From Meandrina meandrites (lineage: Eukaryota > Cnidaria > Anthozoa > Scleractinia > Meandrinidae): a stretch of 64,000 nt of DNA. Position numbers and translations under genes: made by a program. The stretch is from positions 8,958,903 to 9,022,902 of the forward strand of contig OY855914.1 of the NCBI GenBank assembly GCA_963693305.1, in the 5' to 3' direction. The notes under the pieces are model-generated. The model searched no databases. It was not told where the DNA came from and saw nothing but the letters and a program-made list of their open reading frames with translations. Positions 47,074 through 57,007 of this stretch are shown here, piece by piece (position 1 is the first letter of the stretch; each line of letters starts with the position of its first letter).

Positions 47074-48476
47074 CAGAGAGCACTATAAACCTCTCAAAAC
47101 ACCGATCGTTAAAAACACGCAAGATAAGGTTCTTGAGATCATTGACCAAATGCATCGGGGCAAACACATTGATGACATGACCAAAAACTGGCTTCTACAA
47201 ACTCCCAATCCGCCGAGAATACCAATATTCTATATGCTTACAAAAATCCATAAACCAACACCGGTCTAGTCTCCTTCGCAGGCGTTGTTTGGGCTCGTCA
47301 CGCAACGCTCCCTCCTCTGGGGGAGGGAGCGTTGCGTGACGAGCCCAAACAACGCCTGCGAAGGAGACTAACACCGGTCGGAAGACCAATAGTCTCAGGT
47401 TGCGACAGCCCGACTGAGAGAATATCATCATTTGTGGATACACTACTCCAGCCTATCGCACAAACAAAAAAGTCATATATCAAGGACACAACCGATTTCA
47501 TAAATTTTATAGGAAAAAACAAAGATAGGCAAAGATACTATTTTAGTATCAATAGATGTTTCAAGCTTGTGCACAAATATACCACAAGAGGAAGGAACGA
47601 ATATAAACTTGTATGCGAAGCATACGAAAAGTTCCACAACTATAACACACCGATTCCAACACACTACCTTAGGGAGATGCTTGGCTTAATCCTAAAGGAA
47701 AATTCGTTTCAATTCAATGGGAAAAACTATCTCCAAACACATGGAACCGCTATGGGAACAAAAATGGCAGTATCATTTGCCAATATATTCATGGCGGAAA
47801 TTGAAACGAAATTAATTCTACAAAGCGATATCAAGCCAAGAGAATGGAAACGTTACATTGATGACGTTTTCTCCCTTTGGGACAATGATAAAGAAGACGT
47901 GGACCGGTTTATTGAACAAGCTGACAAATTCCACCCTACCATCAAATTCACGGCCGAAATATCAGAGAACGAAATATCTTTCCTCGATACCACAAAAGAT
48001 TAAAAAAGACTCCATCCTGGACATCAAAACACACTTCAAGCCGACCGAGACTTTTCAATTTACACACTTTGCCTCGTGCCACCCACCTGGCATCAAATAT
48101 GGTTTCATTAAAGGCGAAGCAATAAGATTGCTCAGAACAAACTCTTCGAAATAAACGTTTGAAGAGAGCCTTGTGAAATTCAAACAACGCCTCCAAGCAC
48201 GCGGGTACCCCCAAAACATCATAGAAAGGTCTTTGTCAGAGGTCAACTTTGCCTCTAGACAATCGGCACTTACACAAAAGGAAAAAAAGTCACGAGAGGA
48301 TTTTGCCTTTTGTCACCACATACCACCCGGCTGTTAAAAATGTTAAACAAATACTGATGGAACAATGGAGCCTTATACAAAATCAGCCTTTGCTGAAAAC
48401 AATCTTTAAAACTCCTCCGATCATCTCTTTCAAAAAGGGTAAATCTTTTAAAGACTAGCCTGCGTGCAGACGTCTC
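47074..48476 (+). pseudogene. Penelope-like element reverse transcriptase
   Basis: From 47074 the frame reads HYKPLKTPIVKNTQDK, PRIPIFYMLTKIHKP, is broken by the foldback at 47267-47370, then resumes GRPIVSGCDSPTERISSFVD. The first catalytic Asp (SIDVSSL-TNIP) lies in a shifted frame between two compensating frameshifts near 47515 and 47605. It continues QTHGTAMGTKMAVSFANIFM and KRYIDDVFSLWD, the YxDD catalytic motif. Later come FKPTETFQFTHFASCHPPG, RGYPQNIIE and LPFVTTYHPAVKN. This order is diagnostic of Penelope-like RT. Stops and deletions occur after FLDTT and in the tail. The N-terminus and the GIY-YIG endonuclease are absent. Inactive. Confidence 0.9.
47267..47370. mobile_element. 104-bp perfect foldback, 9-bp duplication
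   Basis: Two 49-bp arms (beginning TAGTCTCCTTCGCAGGCGTT) are exact inverses around the 6-bp centre TCTGGG. ACACCGGTC lies on both sides (47258-47266, 47371-47379), and the RT frame is restored when insert and one duplicate are removed. The 9-bp duplication fits Mutator-like elements. It is a miniature of the element at 50078-50880. Confidence 0.9.
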
Positions 48477-48757
48477 CATTTCCTTTGCTTGTTAGAGCAA
48501 AGTTATAATTTGAAAGTGTTAATGTGACGCGACCACAAAAGGCACATAGGGGAGTCCGTGCAGGCCTGTCATTTCCTTTATTCCCATTTACCTATTTATT
48601 ATTTATTTTTATTTTTTTGTTCAGATTTTTTTTTGTTTTGAGATTTTTTGACCCTCGACTTGTTACCCTCGACCCTCGACTAGTTACCCTCGACCCTCGA
48701 CTAGTTACCCTCGACCCTCGACTAGTTACCCTCGACCCTCGCCCAAAAGGCAAACTC
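48465..48757. repeat. Right inverted end of Penelope-like element
   Basis: Inverse of 46104-46330. The region holds four copies of a 21-bp unit (CTAGTTACCCTCGACCCTCGA) at about 48652-48742. Confidence 0.8.
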
Positions 48758-49289
48758 CTTTTTTTCCACAAATTTTTGCGAACAAGAACGCGTGTGTCCC
48801 GTGTGTTTACATTCGTCGAACGTTCGTAGCTTAGTAACCAGCCATTAGATCGAACACGTTGGGACTAGGCCGAGAACGATGTTTTTTTACTCAAGCTTCA
48901 AGATGGCGGTCTGCTGCTCGTGGCTATCGTCTGTATCGTGACCCACAAATAGATTTGAGAGCCAACTGTCAAAGATAAACTTGTTGCACAAAGAGAGTTT
49001 TGTAATCAATTTGTCATCGAAGTACTAAACGGCAAAGTTCGACCACACGAATACTCAAGAATAGCATGGAATTGTCTCGCTCGTGGAGGCCGAGGATCGA
49101 TTATTGTTGAAGTTTATTTCAGGCCATCGACGATGCTGCAAACAGCTTTGTGGGGAAATGGAAATTTTGTGCTGTGTGATGCTTTCCTGTTCTAGAAAAG
49201 TGACCATAAACCGCTTAAAGGATCTGCTAACGAAGGCTTCCATAAAAGTGTCAATTCACTGAAATTTACGGCACCTTTTTGAAATGTCC

Positions 49290-49375
49290 CCGCAGATAAG
49301 CCGCATCCCCTTTTTGAGCGACGATTTTTGGAAAAAAGGTGCGGCTTATCTGCGGGCGTTTACGGTAAAAGCAAA
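49290..49375. repeat. Foldback with CCGCAGATAAGCCGCA arms
   Basis: CCCCGCAGATAAGCCGCA and its inverse TGCGGCTTATCTGCGGG flank a short spacer. TTTACGG words lie outside on each side. Located in the right interior of the 45540-49783 element. Confidence 0.65.
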
Positions 49376-50077
49376 CTTGATAACACAAGCACTAGCCATC
49401 TAATTTAAAACATGTGCATATTGATTCTATAAATAAAAAACCGTGATGAAAAGCGGCTTGCAGTTGTAAATAAATTTCACTTGTGTGAACGAACCTGGGT
49501 TTATTTTCATCAATAAAAAATATATATCCGTCTTAGTGATTGCCCCAAAACTTGTGAAAGTATTTTCGCGTTGAGTTTTCGCATTCCGTGGTTCGCATAT
49601 TTTCGTAAAATTAAATTTTTCGTAGAGCTCTACGTTTTTAGATAATAATAAGATTATTATTTATTATTAATTAATTATTAATTTATGCATATATTTTGGT
49701 GACTAAAATTTTTCACTGGCGACTAAACCTGAACAGTCAGTGGCCAAATGGCCACTAAGGAAAAAAGTTAACTTGGAGGGTTGTTTGAAGTACATAAACT
49801 CTGTTATTGTTCATTCAAACTATATAGCTATTTATCCATTTCTGGTTGGCTTTCAATCCCTGGTAATTCCAGTTAACCAGCTAGCACCAACCAAATTTGA
49901 AAGACGTTTCTATTATTGGAGGATTAGAAAAATTATTGGGCGATTGACGTCACGCAACAATGGCTTTTATGCCGGACAGCTAGAAAGCGCAAAAATGGCC
50001 GCAAGGTTTGAACGCAAATAACTATTAGATAATAAAGATAGCAAAAACACACAAAAAAAACTTCAAGAGAAGTCACT

Positions 50078-50880
50078 AGTCTCCTTTGCAGCCATTGTTT
50101 GGGTTCGTCATGCACACTCCCAGCCACACCAATGGCTGCTTAAACTAGAACCACATTCCTCTCCAAAGTTTAGCCAATCACAGCTTCGCTCACATTTTTC
50201 TGAGCCACTCACGCCAAAACTTGCTGACTAAACCAATCAAATTAGTTGTGTCTTATTGTGACCCAAGCATCGGCAACATCAAACCGTAGGGTTCAGTTTT
50301 AGTCTTTTTACCCCATGTGATGCCCTCAGCAAGGAACGGGGCAAAATTATTGTCAAGAGACAGTGTGTATAGCAAATTCTGTCTCCAATTTTCAAAGCTG
50401 TTGATAGTTTCTGACTTGGATAAACACCACTGTTTTGGAGCTCGGTGGGTGCTCGCCATGCTTTGGTTTGATCATGCTCTAACAACAAAATTCTTCGAGG
50501 TTTAGACTTACCACGGGTGCTGACTTTGGTTAGGCTGAAACGGGACTACCACACCAGGAGTTTAATAGGTAAATCTAACACACTACAATTCAAACCCGAA
50601 TGACAAGATGGCCGATCACGAGGACAGCTAAACGCGCATGAAAACTAAGTACCGCTGACCAATACTGGTGCTGATGCCAGTTCGCCACCTTTTGAATTTG
50701 ACACACACTGAACATCGAACAAAACAAAGATTTACCATAAAACAAGACTGATTTAAAACCTTTTGTCCAAAACAGGAATCTAAGCTCAAACAATTGTCAA
50801 GTAAGGAATGTGGTTGTGGTTTAAGCAGCCATTGGTGGGGCAGGAAGCGTTGCGTGACGAGCACAAACAATGGAGACTAG
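50078..50880. mobile_element. Mutator-like TIR element, 9-bp duplication
   Basis: Begins AGTCTCCTTTGCAGCCATTG and ends with an inverse region CAAACAATGGAGACTAG. GAAGTCACT lies on both sides (50069-50077, 50881-50889). The arms are about 95 bp and include CACCAATGGCTGCTTAAAC and CCACATTCCT. The tips match the 104-bp foldback at 47267. The 600-bp interior contains no recognisable protein. Confidence 0.85.
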
Positions 50881-51071
50881 GAAGTCACTTGATTTTTAAA
50901 GCTTATCTTCAGGAGAGAAACATTCAAAACCAGCAACAGTGGAGGAATTGGTCACTGTTTTGCGCGAAAATTCTACACCAGAGTGAGACACCATTTAAAT
51001 GCATTTTGTGTTTTTAGAACTCTGGAAATATTTTAAATGAATAATGGAACAATTATTGAACTTGGCTTTCA

Positions 51072-51159
51072 TATGATATGAAGAATTATGCAGATCTCGG
51101 CTGCAGCTACTCCCAGATCTCGGAGGGTCTCCTCGATCTGCATAATTCTTCGCATCATA
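51072..51159. repeat. Short palindrome
   Basis: GAAGAATTATGCAGATC and its inverse GATCTGCATAATTCTTC flank a spacer with a second small inverted pair of CAGATCTCGG words. Confidence 0.7.
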
Positions 51160-51270
51160 ATCACGGGCATTCAATACTGCTAATGATTAAGCTTACTCAC
51201 CAATTTATAAGCTTTACACTTTTACACTGCAGGTTGGCGGCTTCCAGTAAATTCGTTCTTTTAAACTAAG

Positions 51271-51651
51271 TTGAGCTCCTCCAAACAAAACGCATCACTT
51301 GCTGTTCTCTCCGAGCTTAACGTGCCAGACGTTGAGAACTCACCAAGATGTCAAAACTGCTGTACTCCACAGGCAATAAATAGTTGCACGGAGTTGCACG
51401 ACATTTTACAAAATATCCGCCATCTTTGTTTTTGTGCGCCTCGGCACCAGGATTTCGCGCGGTCGCATCGGAAACTTCCTGGTGGGACCATCAAATTCAC
51501 GGTGGACTCTCACAAAGTTCTAAAAGATCTAAACGGCCTTCTCGTTTTTTGCCACAACAATTTTTTTTCTAGTAAGAATCAATGCACCAGGAATCTGTTT
51601 GAAAAACGAGATCACTTGCTCGCCTTCATGAAACAGGCCTATCCTGAATGA
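51271..51651 (+). CDS. Unrecognised ORF, 126 codons
   Basis: ATG at 51271 to TGA at 51649-51651. The protein has six or more Cys in its first 75 residues (RCQNCCTPQA, LCFCAPRH), then a mixed hydrophilic C-terminus. No domain recognised and no splice context seen. It lies between two palindromes, so it may belong to a mobile element. The Cys spacing could suggest a metal-binding segment, but this is inference. Confidence 0.25.
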   Translation: MSSSKQNASLAVLSELNVPDVENSPRCQNCCTPQAINSCTELHDILQNIRHLCFCAPRHQDFARSHRKLPGGTIKFTVDSHKVLKDLNGLLVFCHNNFFSSKNQCTRNLFEKRDHLLAFMKQAYPE

Positions 51652-51862
51652 AAGTAGTCAGACGCTGAGGGATTGATATATAGATTAAATCTCAGAGGTC
51701 CGCAGTTACTTTTTAGTTTTCTAACGTTATAATATTCAGGTCTTATTCTCAAGTAGGTATCTTAGATTTTCGTCGATTATATACAGTCGACATTTCTTTT
51801 AATTTACTTACTGTTTTTCATCTTCATGACTGTTCTTTTTCTCCTTCAACTCTAAATATTTA

Positions 51863-52047
51863 ACAAATAGATTCCATTTTGCCGTGCGTCTGTTCAGTTA
51901 TAGATCACATATGACGTCAAAATGTGGTAAGAACAAAAAAGTGGCCCACGAGCCGCTAGGCGAGTGGGTCACTGATGTTCTTACCACATTTTGACCACAT
52001 TTTGATCTATAACTGAACAGACGCACCGCAAAATGGAATCTATTTGT
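51863..52047. repeat. Long palindrome, about 80-bp arms
   Basis: ACAAATAGATTCCATTTTGC and TCTGTTCAGTTATAGATCA on the left pair with TGATCTATAACTGAACAGA and the complement ending TATTTGT on the right. The centre is GAGCCGCTAGGCGAG. The right arm carries a small duplicate (ACCACATTTTG twice). Confidence 0.85.
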
Positions 52048-52988
52048 TTTATACAATAAGAAGACTTCTGTACACTTTTTTCGCTAAAGCGCCGCTACCG
52101 GTGAGCCTAGGTTGTTTTCATTTCGACATAGTTTTCCGTAACCACGAAGCACTGTTAAACCGATTTCAAAATACGCAATATGAAGGAAAAATAAAACGTC
52201 AACGAAAGAAACTGACCTTTATTCCATTTGCACTCTGTAAGCTTTAACTGAGGGTCTCAATGGGGTGGTGGCTTTTACGGTTAACGGCTAATATTTTGGC
52301 TTTTTTACGACTAACGGTTAATTATTTTCCGTTACGGTTAACAGACGTGTTAAAAATTAATTTTCATTGTTTTTAAAAGCTAAAAATTAATTTTTGTTGT
52401 TGTAAACATATGTAAGGTCTTACGACCATTCTGGGATAAAAAAGTAGATTTTATAATTTTTGCAGATATAGTAAAATGTTGTAATAAATTGCATCTTCAT
52501 CCATTTCTATACTGCGGTAGAAAAATTTACATCTATAAAATAACAGATTTTAAATAACTGTAAAAGCAAGGAGCAACCATTCTATACAAGTACACGTGTA
52601 ACCCGTGTCATAAGTATACCTTGTATCACCCACTAATGTAATAATCGACCACTAATGTAATACTAACCACTAATGTAATAAATATCAACCACTAATGTAA
52701 TACTAACCACAAATGTAATAAATATCAACCACTAATGTAAGAAAAAACTAACCACTTATGTAATAACTTTTTAACCTTTAATGTAATAAAAATCTTAACC
52801 ACTAATGTAATAACTTTGTGACCATTAATGTAATAACTAAAAAAATTAGGGCTAATTGGTTGCATTTGATTAATAAGATTCATAGGATCAAATGGCAAAA
52901 AAATGACATGACCTCTTATTTTCATCTTAATTCGGAAAAACCTAATTTGCATTTACTTTCGACACACTAATTTACATATGCGGTTTAC

Positions 52989-53192
52989 ATGAGCTCAAAT
53001 GAAGGGCTCTTTAAGAACCTACCTGATGAAATAGTAGACATGATTTTCAGGTTCCTTTTCTCAGAGCTAACAAACAGGGCTCTAGTGGAGAGCTACAACA
53101 CCTTGTTCAATACCTGCAGACATTTCAGGAGAATTGTCCCACCATACCGACACCAACTCCCACTATGGCGCCTGGATGGCACAGCATCTTGA
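52989..53192 (+). CDS. F-box-like ORF in inner TIR element
   Basis: 67 codons, ATG at 52989. Residues about 8-50 read FKNLPDEIVDMIFRFL, then a linker, then TCRHFRRIV. The LPDE-x-hydrophobic start and the C-R-F-R end resemble an F-box, the motif that links a substrate adaptor to Skp1 in SCF ubiquitin ligases. No WD40 or LRR repeats follow, so it would be a bare F-box. A second frame (53165-53350, plus) overlaps its end and has a Trp-rich hydrophobic C-terminus. The two could be one protein split by a frameshift. Assignment is by motif only. Confidence 0.4.
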   Translation: MSSNEGLFKNLPDEIVDMIFRFLFSELTNRALVESYNTLFNTCRHFRRIVPPYRHQLPLWRLDGTAS

Positions 53193-53350
53193 ACCTGTGT
53201 AGGCAGTTTGGAAACTGGGGTGGCGTAATGATCGAGTTTAAGAGGATCATTGACTCTAACAGATGGTTCCATGCTTGGGTGTATTTGATGTGCACAGGCA
53301 TCCAAGCTTGGTATTTTGTTCAAAATATTAAATGGAAAAAAAGAAAGTAA
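53165..53350 (+). CDS. Overlapping small ORF, 61 codons
   Basis: ATG at 53165, TAA at 53348-53350, overlapping the F-box-like frame by 28 bases in another frame. It ends in a hydrophobic WFHAWVYLMCTGIQAWYFV stretch that could be a membrane segment, then a basic tail KWKKRK. It may be the frameshifted continuation of the preceding frame or chance. Confidence 0.25.
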   Translation: MAPGWHSILNLCRQFGNWGGVMIEFKRIIDSNRWFHAWVYLMCTGIQAWYFVQNIKWKKRK

Positions 53351-54710
53351 AGAATATAGTTTTTTTCTGGCCGTTAAAACTTGCTTTCTTGTTGGACTGA
53401 CATGCTATTCGTCGTTGAATTATTGTTGAGTTTCACATTGTGAAATGCACTTCTCTTTAAAGCCGTTTTGTTCTCAGGCAAGCATAGGCGACTTACTCGA
53501 AGGGAGTATTGTTAAATTACGAAGGCTATAAAACCACACGTTTATGGACACGAAACCGTTTCACATCTACCTTACCTTGACCCGGCTTCTGTTACGAAAA
53601 AATGTCATTTGTTGGTGTTAAAAGTAAAAAGAAAAGACGATGAAACGTCAGTTCCATTTGCGCCAATTGCATGGTCATTCACGTTGTAGTTGCCTGGGCT
53701 TCAGGCTTCCTGTATGCTTTTTGAAACAGTTGTATATAAAATATACAATAAAAATGGGATGCTTTTGAGTGGAAAATATATTCTAGTTGTTATTCAAAAT
53801 AGGTTTTATTTGATATTGTTGCGGCCAAACAGCTCTTTCCTTTTAGCTTGTTACATTAATGGCCACAAACTTATTACATTAGTGGTTAAGATTTTTATTA
53901 CATTGAAGGTTAAAAAGTTATTACATAAGTGGTTAGTTTTTTCTTACATTAGTGGTTGATATTTATTACATTTGTGGTTAGTATTACATTAGTGGTCGAT
54001 TACTACATTAGTGGGTGATACATACCTCGTGTATGTGTTATAGTGTATGGTGTATACCCTATATACTTATTGTAGCCTCTAACATATGAACCATCGCAAG
54101 TTAGTCAACTCATACATTAAACTGAAAAAGGTCTGAAATGATCAGAGCAATAGTCAGAGCTATCAAAACATACTTTTTGAATAATGTTCACTTTAATAAA
54201 TTTAATTTACTGAAGGAGATTAAAAAAGTAAATAGCTGTTTAGGAAAGGCCCTTTTCCGTAGGAGGGTTCGGGGGCATTCTCCCCCGAGAAAATTTTGAA
54301 AATCGGGATTACGCTCTAATGCCATTTGGTGCATTTTGAAACACTTCAGTTTTCAGAAGAATTAATGCGGTCTATCTTGTACATGAATTTTTTCTTTGCG
54401 TTTTTCCTTGCATTAATTTTGTGCATAAAGTTTCTTTGGTTTCATAAACCTTTCTTAGCAACGAAGCCCCCACTTAACAGTATCGGCTTTTCTTTGCACC
54501 GGGATACACACAAAGACACAAAAAGACACAAAAATCTTCACAAGAGATCTTAAGACTTTCATTTTCGTGGTATTTCGTGGCCAGACATTTTTTACGGTTA
54601 ACAACTATTACGGCTAACGGTTAAAATTTTCCAATTTTTTACGCCTAACGGCTAAGTTTTTGGCCGGTTTTACTGCTAACGGTTAACCCCATTGAGACCC
54701 GTTTAACTAA

Positions 54711-55217
54711 GGTAAGCGTTCATCGGCGTTCAAGCTTCAAACCTGACTCGAGCATCGGACATCCGACAAACACTTACAGCGTTCGATTATTTTTTCAAAT
54801 CAGTCTCTGTCTACTTCAAGCTTGTTTAGCCCAGTTGTATGTCTCGAAAGGTATAGAGTATTTGGCAGATTGTTCCTCTATGTAGCTTTATAATTAAGCT
54901 GAACCTCTTATGACTCCCCGCACGCCTTAATTTCGCTAGTATCCAGTCTTCTTTCGCCTCCTCTCTCCTCCGCAGAGGCTCCTTCAGTGGAGGGGGCGAA
55001 AACAAAAACGAAAAATGAAAAATAGGGGGAGCGCGGGGGGCGACGGGAAGGGCGAAAAGGCGGGAGTGCGTTAGGTGCGTCTGCACTCCGTCACGCGCTG
55101 AAAAGGTCCGCTTAATCTGAGACGGAGGGTTAAAATGACTCTCAGGATACAGGAAAAGCGGACTTCAACAACTTGATTTTTCATAATTTCCCGGGGAAAT
55201 GTACACCCGGATCCCCC
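54711..55217. other. No gene recognised
   Basis: Spacer between the outer TIR element and the transposase remnant. G- and purine-rich stretch near 54955-55060. No supportable exon. Confidence 0.4.
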
Positions 55218-55690
55218 CTAGACCCTAATGCATCCGGCGCTCGCACCGACCCAAGCAAAATCCTGCCTACGGCCATGAGATCGTCTTTGAGGCGTCGCCA
55301 CAGATCTTTTAAAATAGAACCTTTTTTTCCTGGTTTGGGAAGTTTTTGAAACTATTCTCTGCCGCACAGCGTGGAAAAGGTCTAATTTGACACACACTTC
55401 ATCTCCAAATATATTTTGTAATAATGTTCTCCATTGACAGCAGCTATCTATATAAATCGATTTCATTTTGGCTTTAGGAGTTGAGTCATCTTCTTTACTC
55501 TTTCAAACGAGCTAACTCTTATCAATCCACGCAAGAACTTGCTCTTTTTCATTTAAAACAGTGAAGAGTGAGTCATACTGCTTGACCCAAACTCCTTGAG
55601 CCCAGGTGCCAATGTTCGCAGACACTTTAAATGCGTGATCAGCTGATATTCAAATACACGGTAGTTGAGACATACGTTGAGAGAACATGT
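55218..55690 (-). pseudogene. DDE-type transposase, catalytic fragment
   Basis: On the minus strand, STTVYLNIS leads (one frameshift) into ADHAFKVSANIGTW, then VKQYDSLFTVLNEKEQVLAW, two stops, and from 55466 IYIDSCCQWRTLLQN and VKLDLFHAVRQRI. The D of ADHAFK and the D of YIDSCCQWR are the positions I take as the first two catalytic acids of the transposase family whose C-terminal part is at 7330-8042. A final Glu is not preserved here. The frame then decays at about 55270. Family named from memory of cnidarian transposase-like proteins, not from a search. Confidence 0.55.
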
Positions 55691-56208
55691 GTTCCCTCTC
55701 GAAATACGAACGGAGAAAAGAGTTTGTGATCACTCTTCCCTCCCTCTTCCACTATTGTGCCATTATTGTGCATTTCTCGCTCTTTTTCTTGGCAATCGCT
55801 TGATTTGTTTTTGGGTTTCTTTTCACCTTCTGGTCGAAATTTAATTTGGGGAATCGATAATTTAGTTGAATTTATATATATTTGTTCTTTCTTTATGGTA
55901 GTTGAACCATTTCTTAGCTTTCATTCCCGTGCCCCTATTCCTCGAAACTTTGGGTCAGTGAATAGAGGGCGTTTTTGCGAGATACTGTTTGCTTTAAAAA
56001 TTTCAGGTTATCTATGTTTAGCTCATGATCTTATTTCTTTTAGTTCACATGACTATGAAGAAGGTTTTTTTTTGAAGATTTAGTCGCAGCTTCTAGTTTA
56101 GGTGTTTTTCAATGTTCAGTAGAACGTCGTTTCTCTGAGATCGATGGTAACTAATTTTCGACGTAATAATATTTCTGTTGCTATTATTGTTATTGTTTCA
56201 GTTACTAG

Positions 56209-56466
56209 ATGGATCCACGCTTGGCTAGATGGCTTTGTATTTATTGTAACTCAACTATGTCGAGTACTAAGCCGAACTGGATGGTCTTGCCTTGTGACCA
56301 CCTTATTTGCGTGGCGTGTTTTATTCGTTACAAGGAAACCCTAAAACGTTCATATCAGTGCTTCTGCGGAATGCGTTTTGATCGAAGTGCATATGACATT
56401 TTGTGTGAGACGCAACAGACCGCTCATGATCTGGAAAACAGGAACGAGTTGGACGAACTTGACTAG
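56209..56466 (+). CDS. RING-like zinc-finger ORF
   Basis: 85 codons, ATG at 56209, directly after a good acceptor (TATTGTTATTGTTTCAG) that may make it the last exon of a short gene. It has C-x2-C (CIYC), then MVLPCDHLICVAC giving C-x-H-x2-C-x2-C, then CFC, and an acidic tail ELDELD. The order resembles a C3HC4 RING finger of E3 ubiquitin ligases, but the last pair is C-x-C instead of C-x2-C. It lies in the opposite direction between the catalytic and N-terminal parts of a decayed transposase, so it may be an element passenger. The frame is intact, unlike its neighbours. Confidence 0.5.
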   Translation: MDPRLARWLCIYCNSTMSSTKPNWMVLPCDHLICVACFIRYKETLKRSYQCFCGMRFDRSAYDILCETQQTAHDLENRNELDELD

Positions 56467-56506
56467 CCATTTCACTTATATATATATAAACATGCTTTTT
56501 TATAAC

Positions 56507-56899
56507 TTAGGTTAGGTTGTCATCAACAATATCGATGCCATGCCATTTTGCATCATTTAGTGGTAGTTTTTCGCTATTTCGCTGTTTACATTTATTGTAC
56601 TTTTTACACACCCTTCCTGTTTCCCCAGAGATCCCACGCCCAGAAAGACACCCCCACCTGTGATTATGTTTTTTGTCTTTCTTGCAACCTTGGCTACTAC
56701 TTTCCCTAATTAGAACCAAGGTGAGCTTTCTCTTAAAACAGTTGTGTTTTTCCAGTTTCGATTGGTTAATCTTTGCTTGCCTAAGTAGGTCATCTGCGTA
56801 CGCTTGGGATGTGCATCCAAGTACTTTGTTTTTAACCACCTGGCCAGTGTTTGGCTGTTGTCCCAAGCGTACCCTAAGATGACTTAAAAGCTCGTACAT
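56507..56899 (-). pseudogene. Transposase-associated fragment, middle part
   Basis: The frame (130 codons) starts just past the (TTAG)n tract. It begins MYELLSHLRVRLGQQPNTGQ, has a basic segment with GCKKDKKHNHRWGC, and ends with an acidic IDIVDDN. It continues, after the repeat, the frame at 57000-57376. No domain named. It is open to 56507 and ends 41 bases from the convergent RING-like frame. Confidence 0.45.
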
Positions 56900-56906
56900 T
56901 GTAACA

Positions 56907-56908
56907 AG

Positions 56909-57007
<99 letters not shown>
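56907..57007. repeat. (TTAG)n expansion inside transposase
   Basis: About 25 uninterrupted GTTA/TTAG units lie exactly between two frames of one minus-strand protein. TTAG is not the cnidarian telomere repeat (TTAGGG), and there is no other telomeric feature. Confidence 0.95.

Larger units (their letters stand above)
45540..49783. mobile_element. 4.2-kb TIR composite, 5-bp duplication TTTGA
   Basis: Begins CAACCCTCCAAGTT and ends AACTTGGAGGGTTG, with TTTGA on both outer flanks (45535-45539, 49784-49788). Subterminal repeats carry AGTCGCCATGGCGACT and GGTGACTAAAATTTTTCACTGGCGACT words, like the element at 20536. Inside lies a Penelope-like element with inverted ends (about 46104-48757), which itself holds two further insertions. 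The outer element's own interior (about 45700-46100 and 48760-49690) shows no protein. Confidence 0.75.
52622..54022. mobile_element. Inner TIR element with subterminal repeats
   Basis: Begins TGTATCACCC and ends GGGTGATACA with TACCT duplicated outside (52617-52621, 54023-54027). About 200 bp of each arm consists of eight to ten ACCACTAATGTAATA-type repeats spaced by short variable words, in inverted order on the right. This looks like an array of transposase-binding sites. The TG...CA tips and 5-bp duplication do not match a superfamily I can name with confidence. It encodes the F-box-like frame at 52989. Confidence 0.85.
52252..54701. mobile_element. Outer TIR element with GTTAACGG repeats
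   Basis: Begins GGGTCTCAATGGGGT and ends ACCCCATTGAGACCC. TTTAACTGA (52243-52251) and TTTAACTAA (54702-54710) flank it, an 8-of-9 match fitting a 9-bp target duplication. Subterminal ACGGTTAACGGCTAA-type repeats occur at 52277-52345 and inverted at 54588-54685. A second TIR element sits inside it. No transposase seen in the outer part. Confidence 0.75.

Noticed and set aside
47948..48479. Minus-strand ORFs opposite the Penelope-like element
   Set aside because: Antisense shadows of the plus-strand RT sequence, which carries the diagnostic motifs.
56907..57007. Interstitial telomere
   Set aside because: The unit is TTAG, not TTAGGG, and it sits inside a decayed transposase frame.
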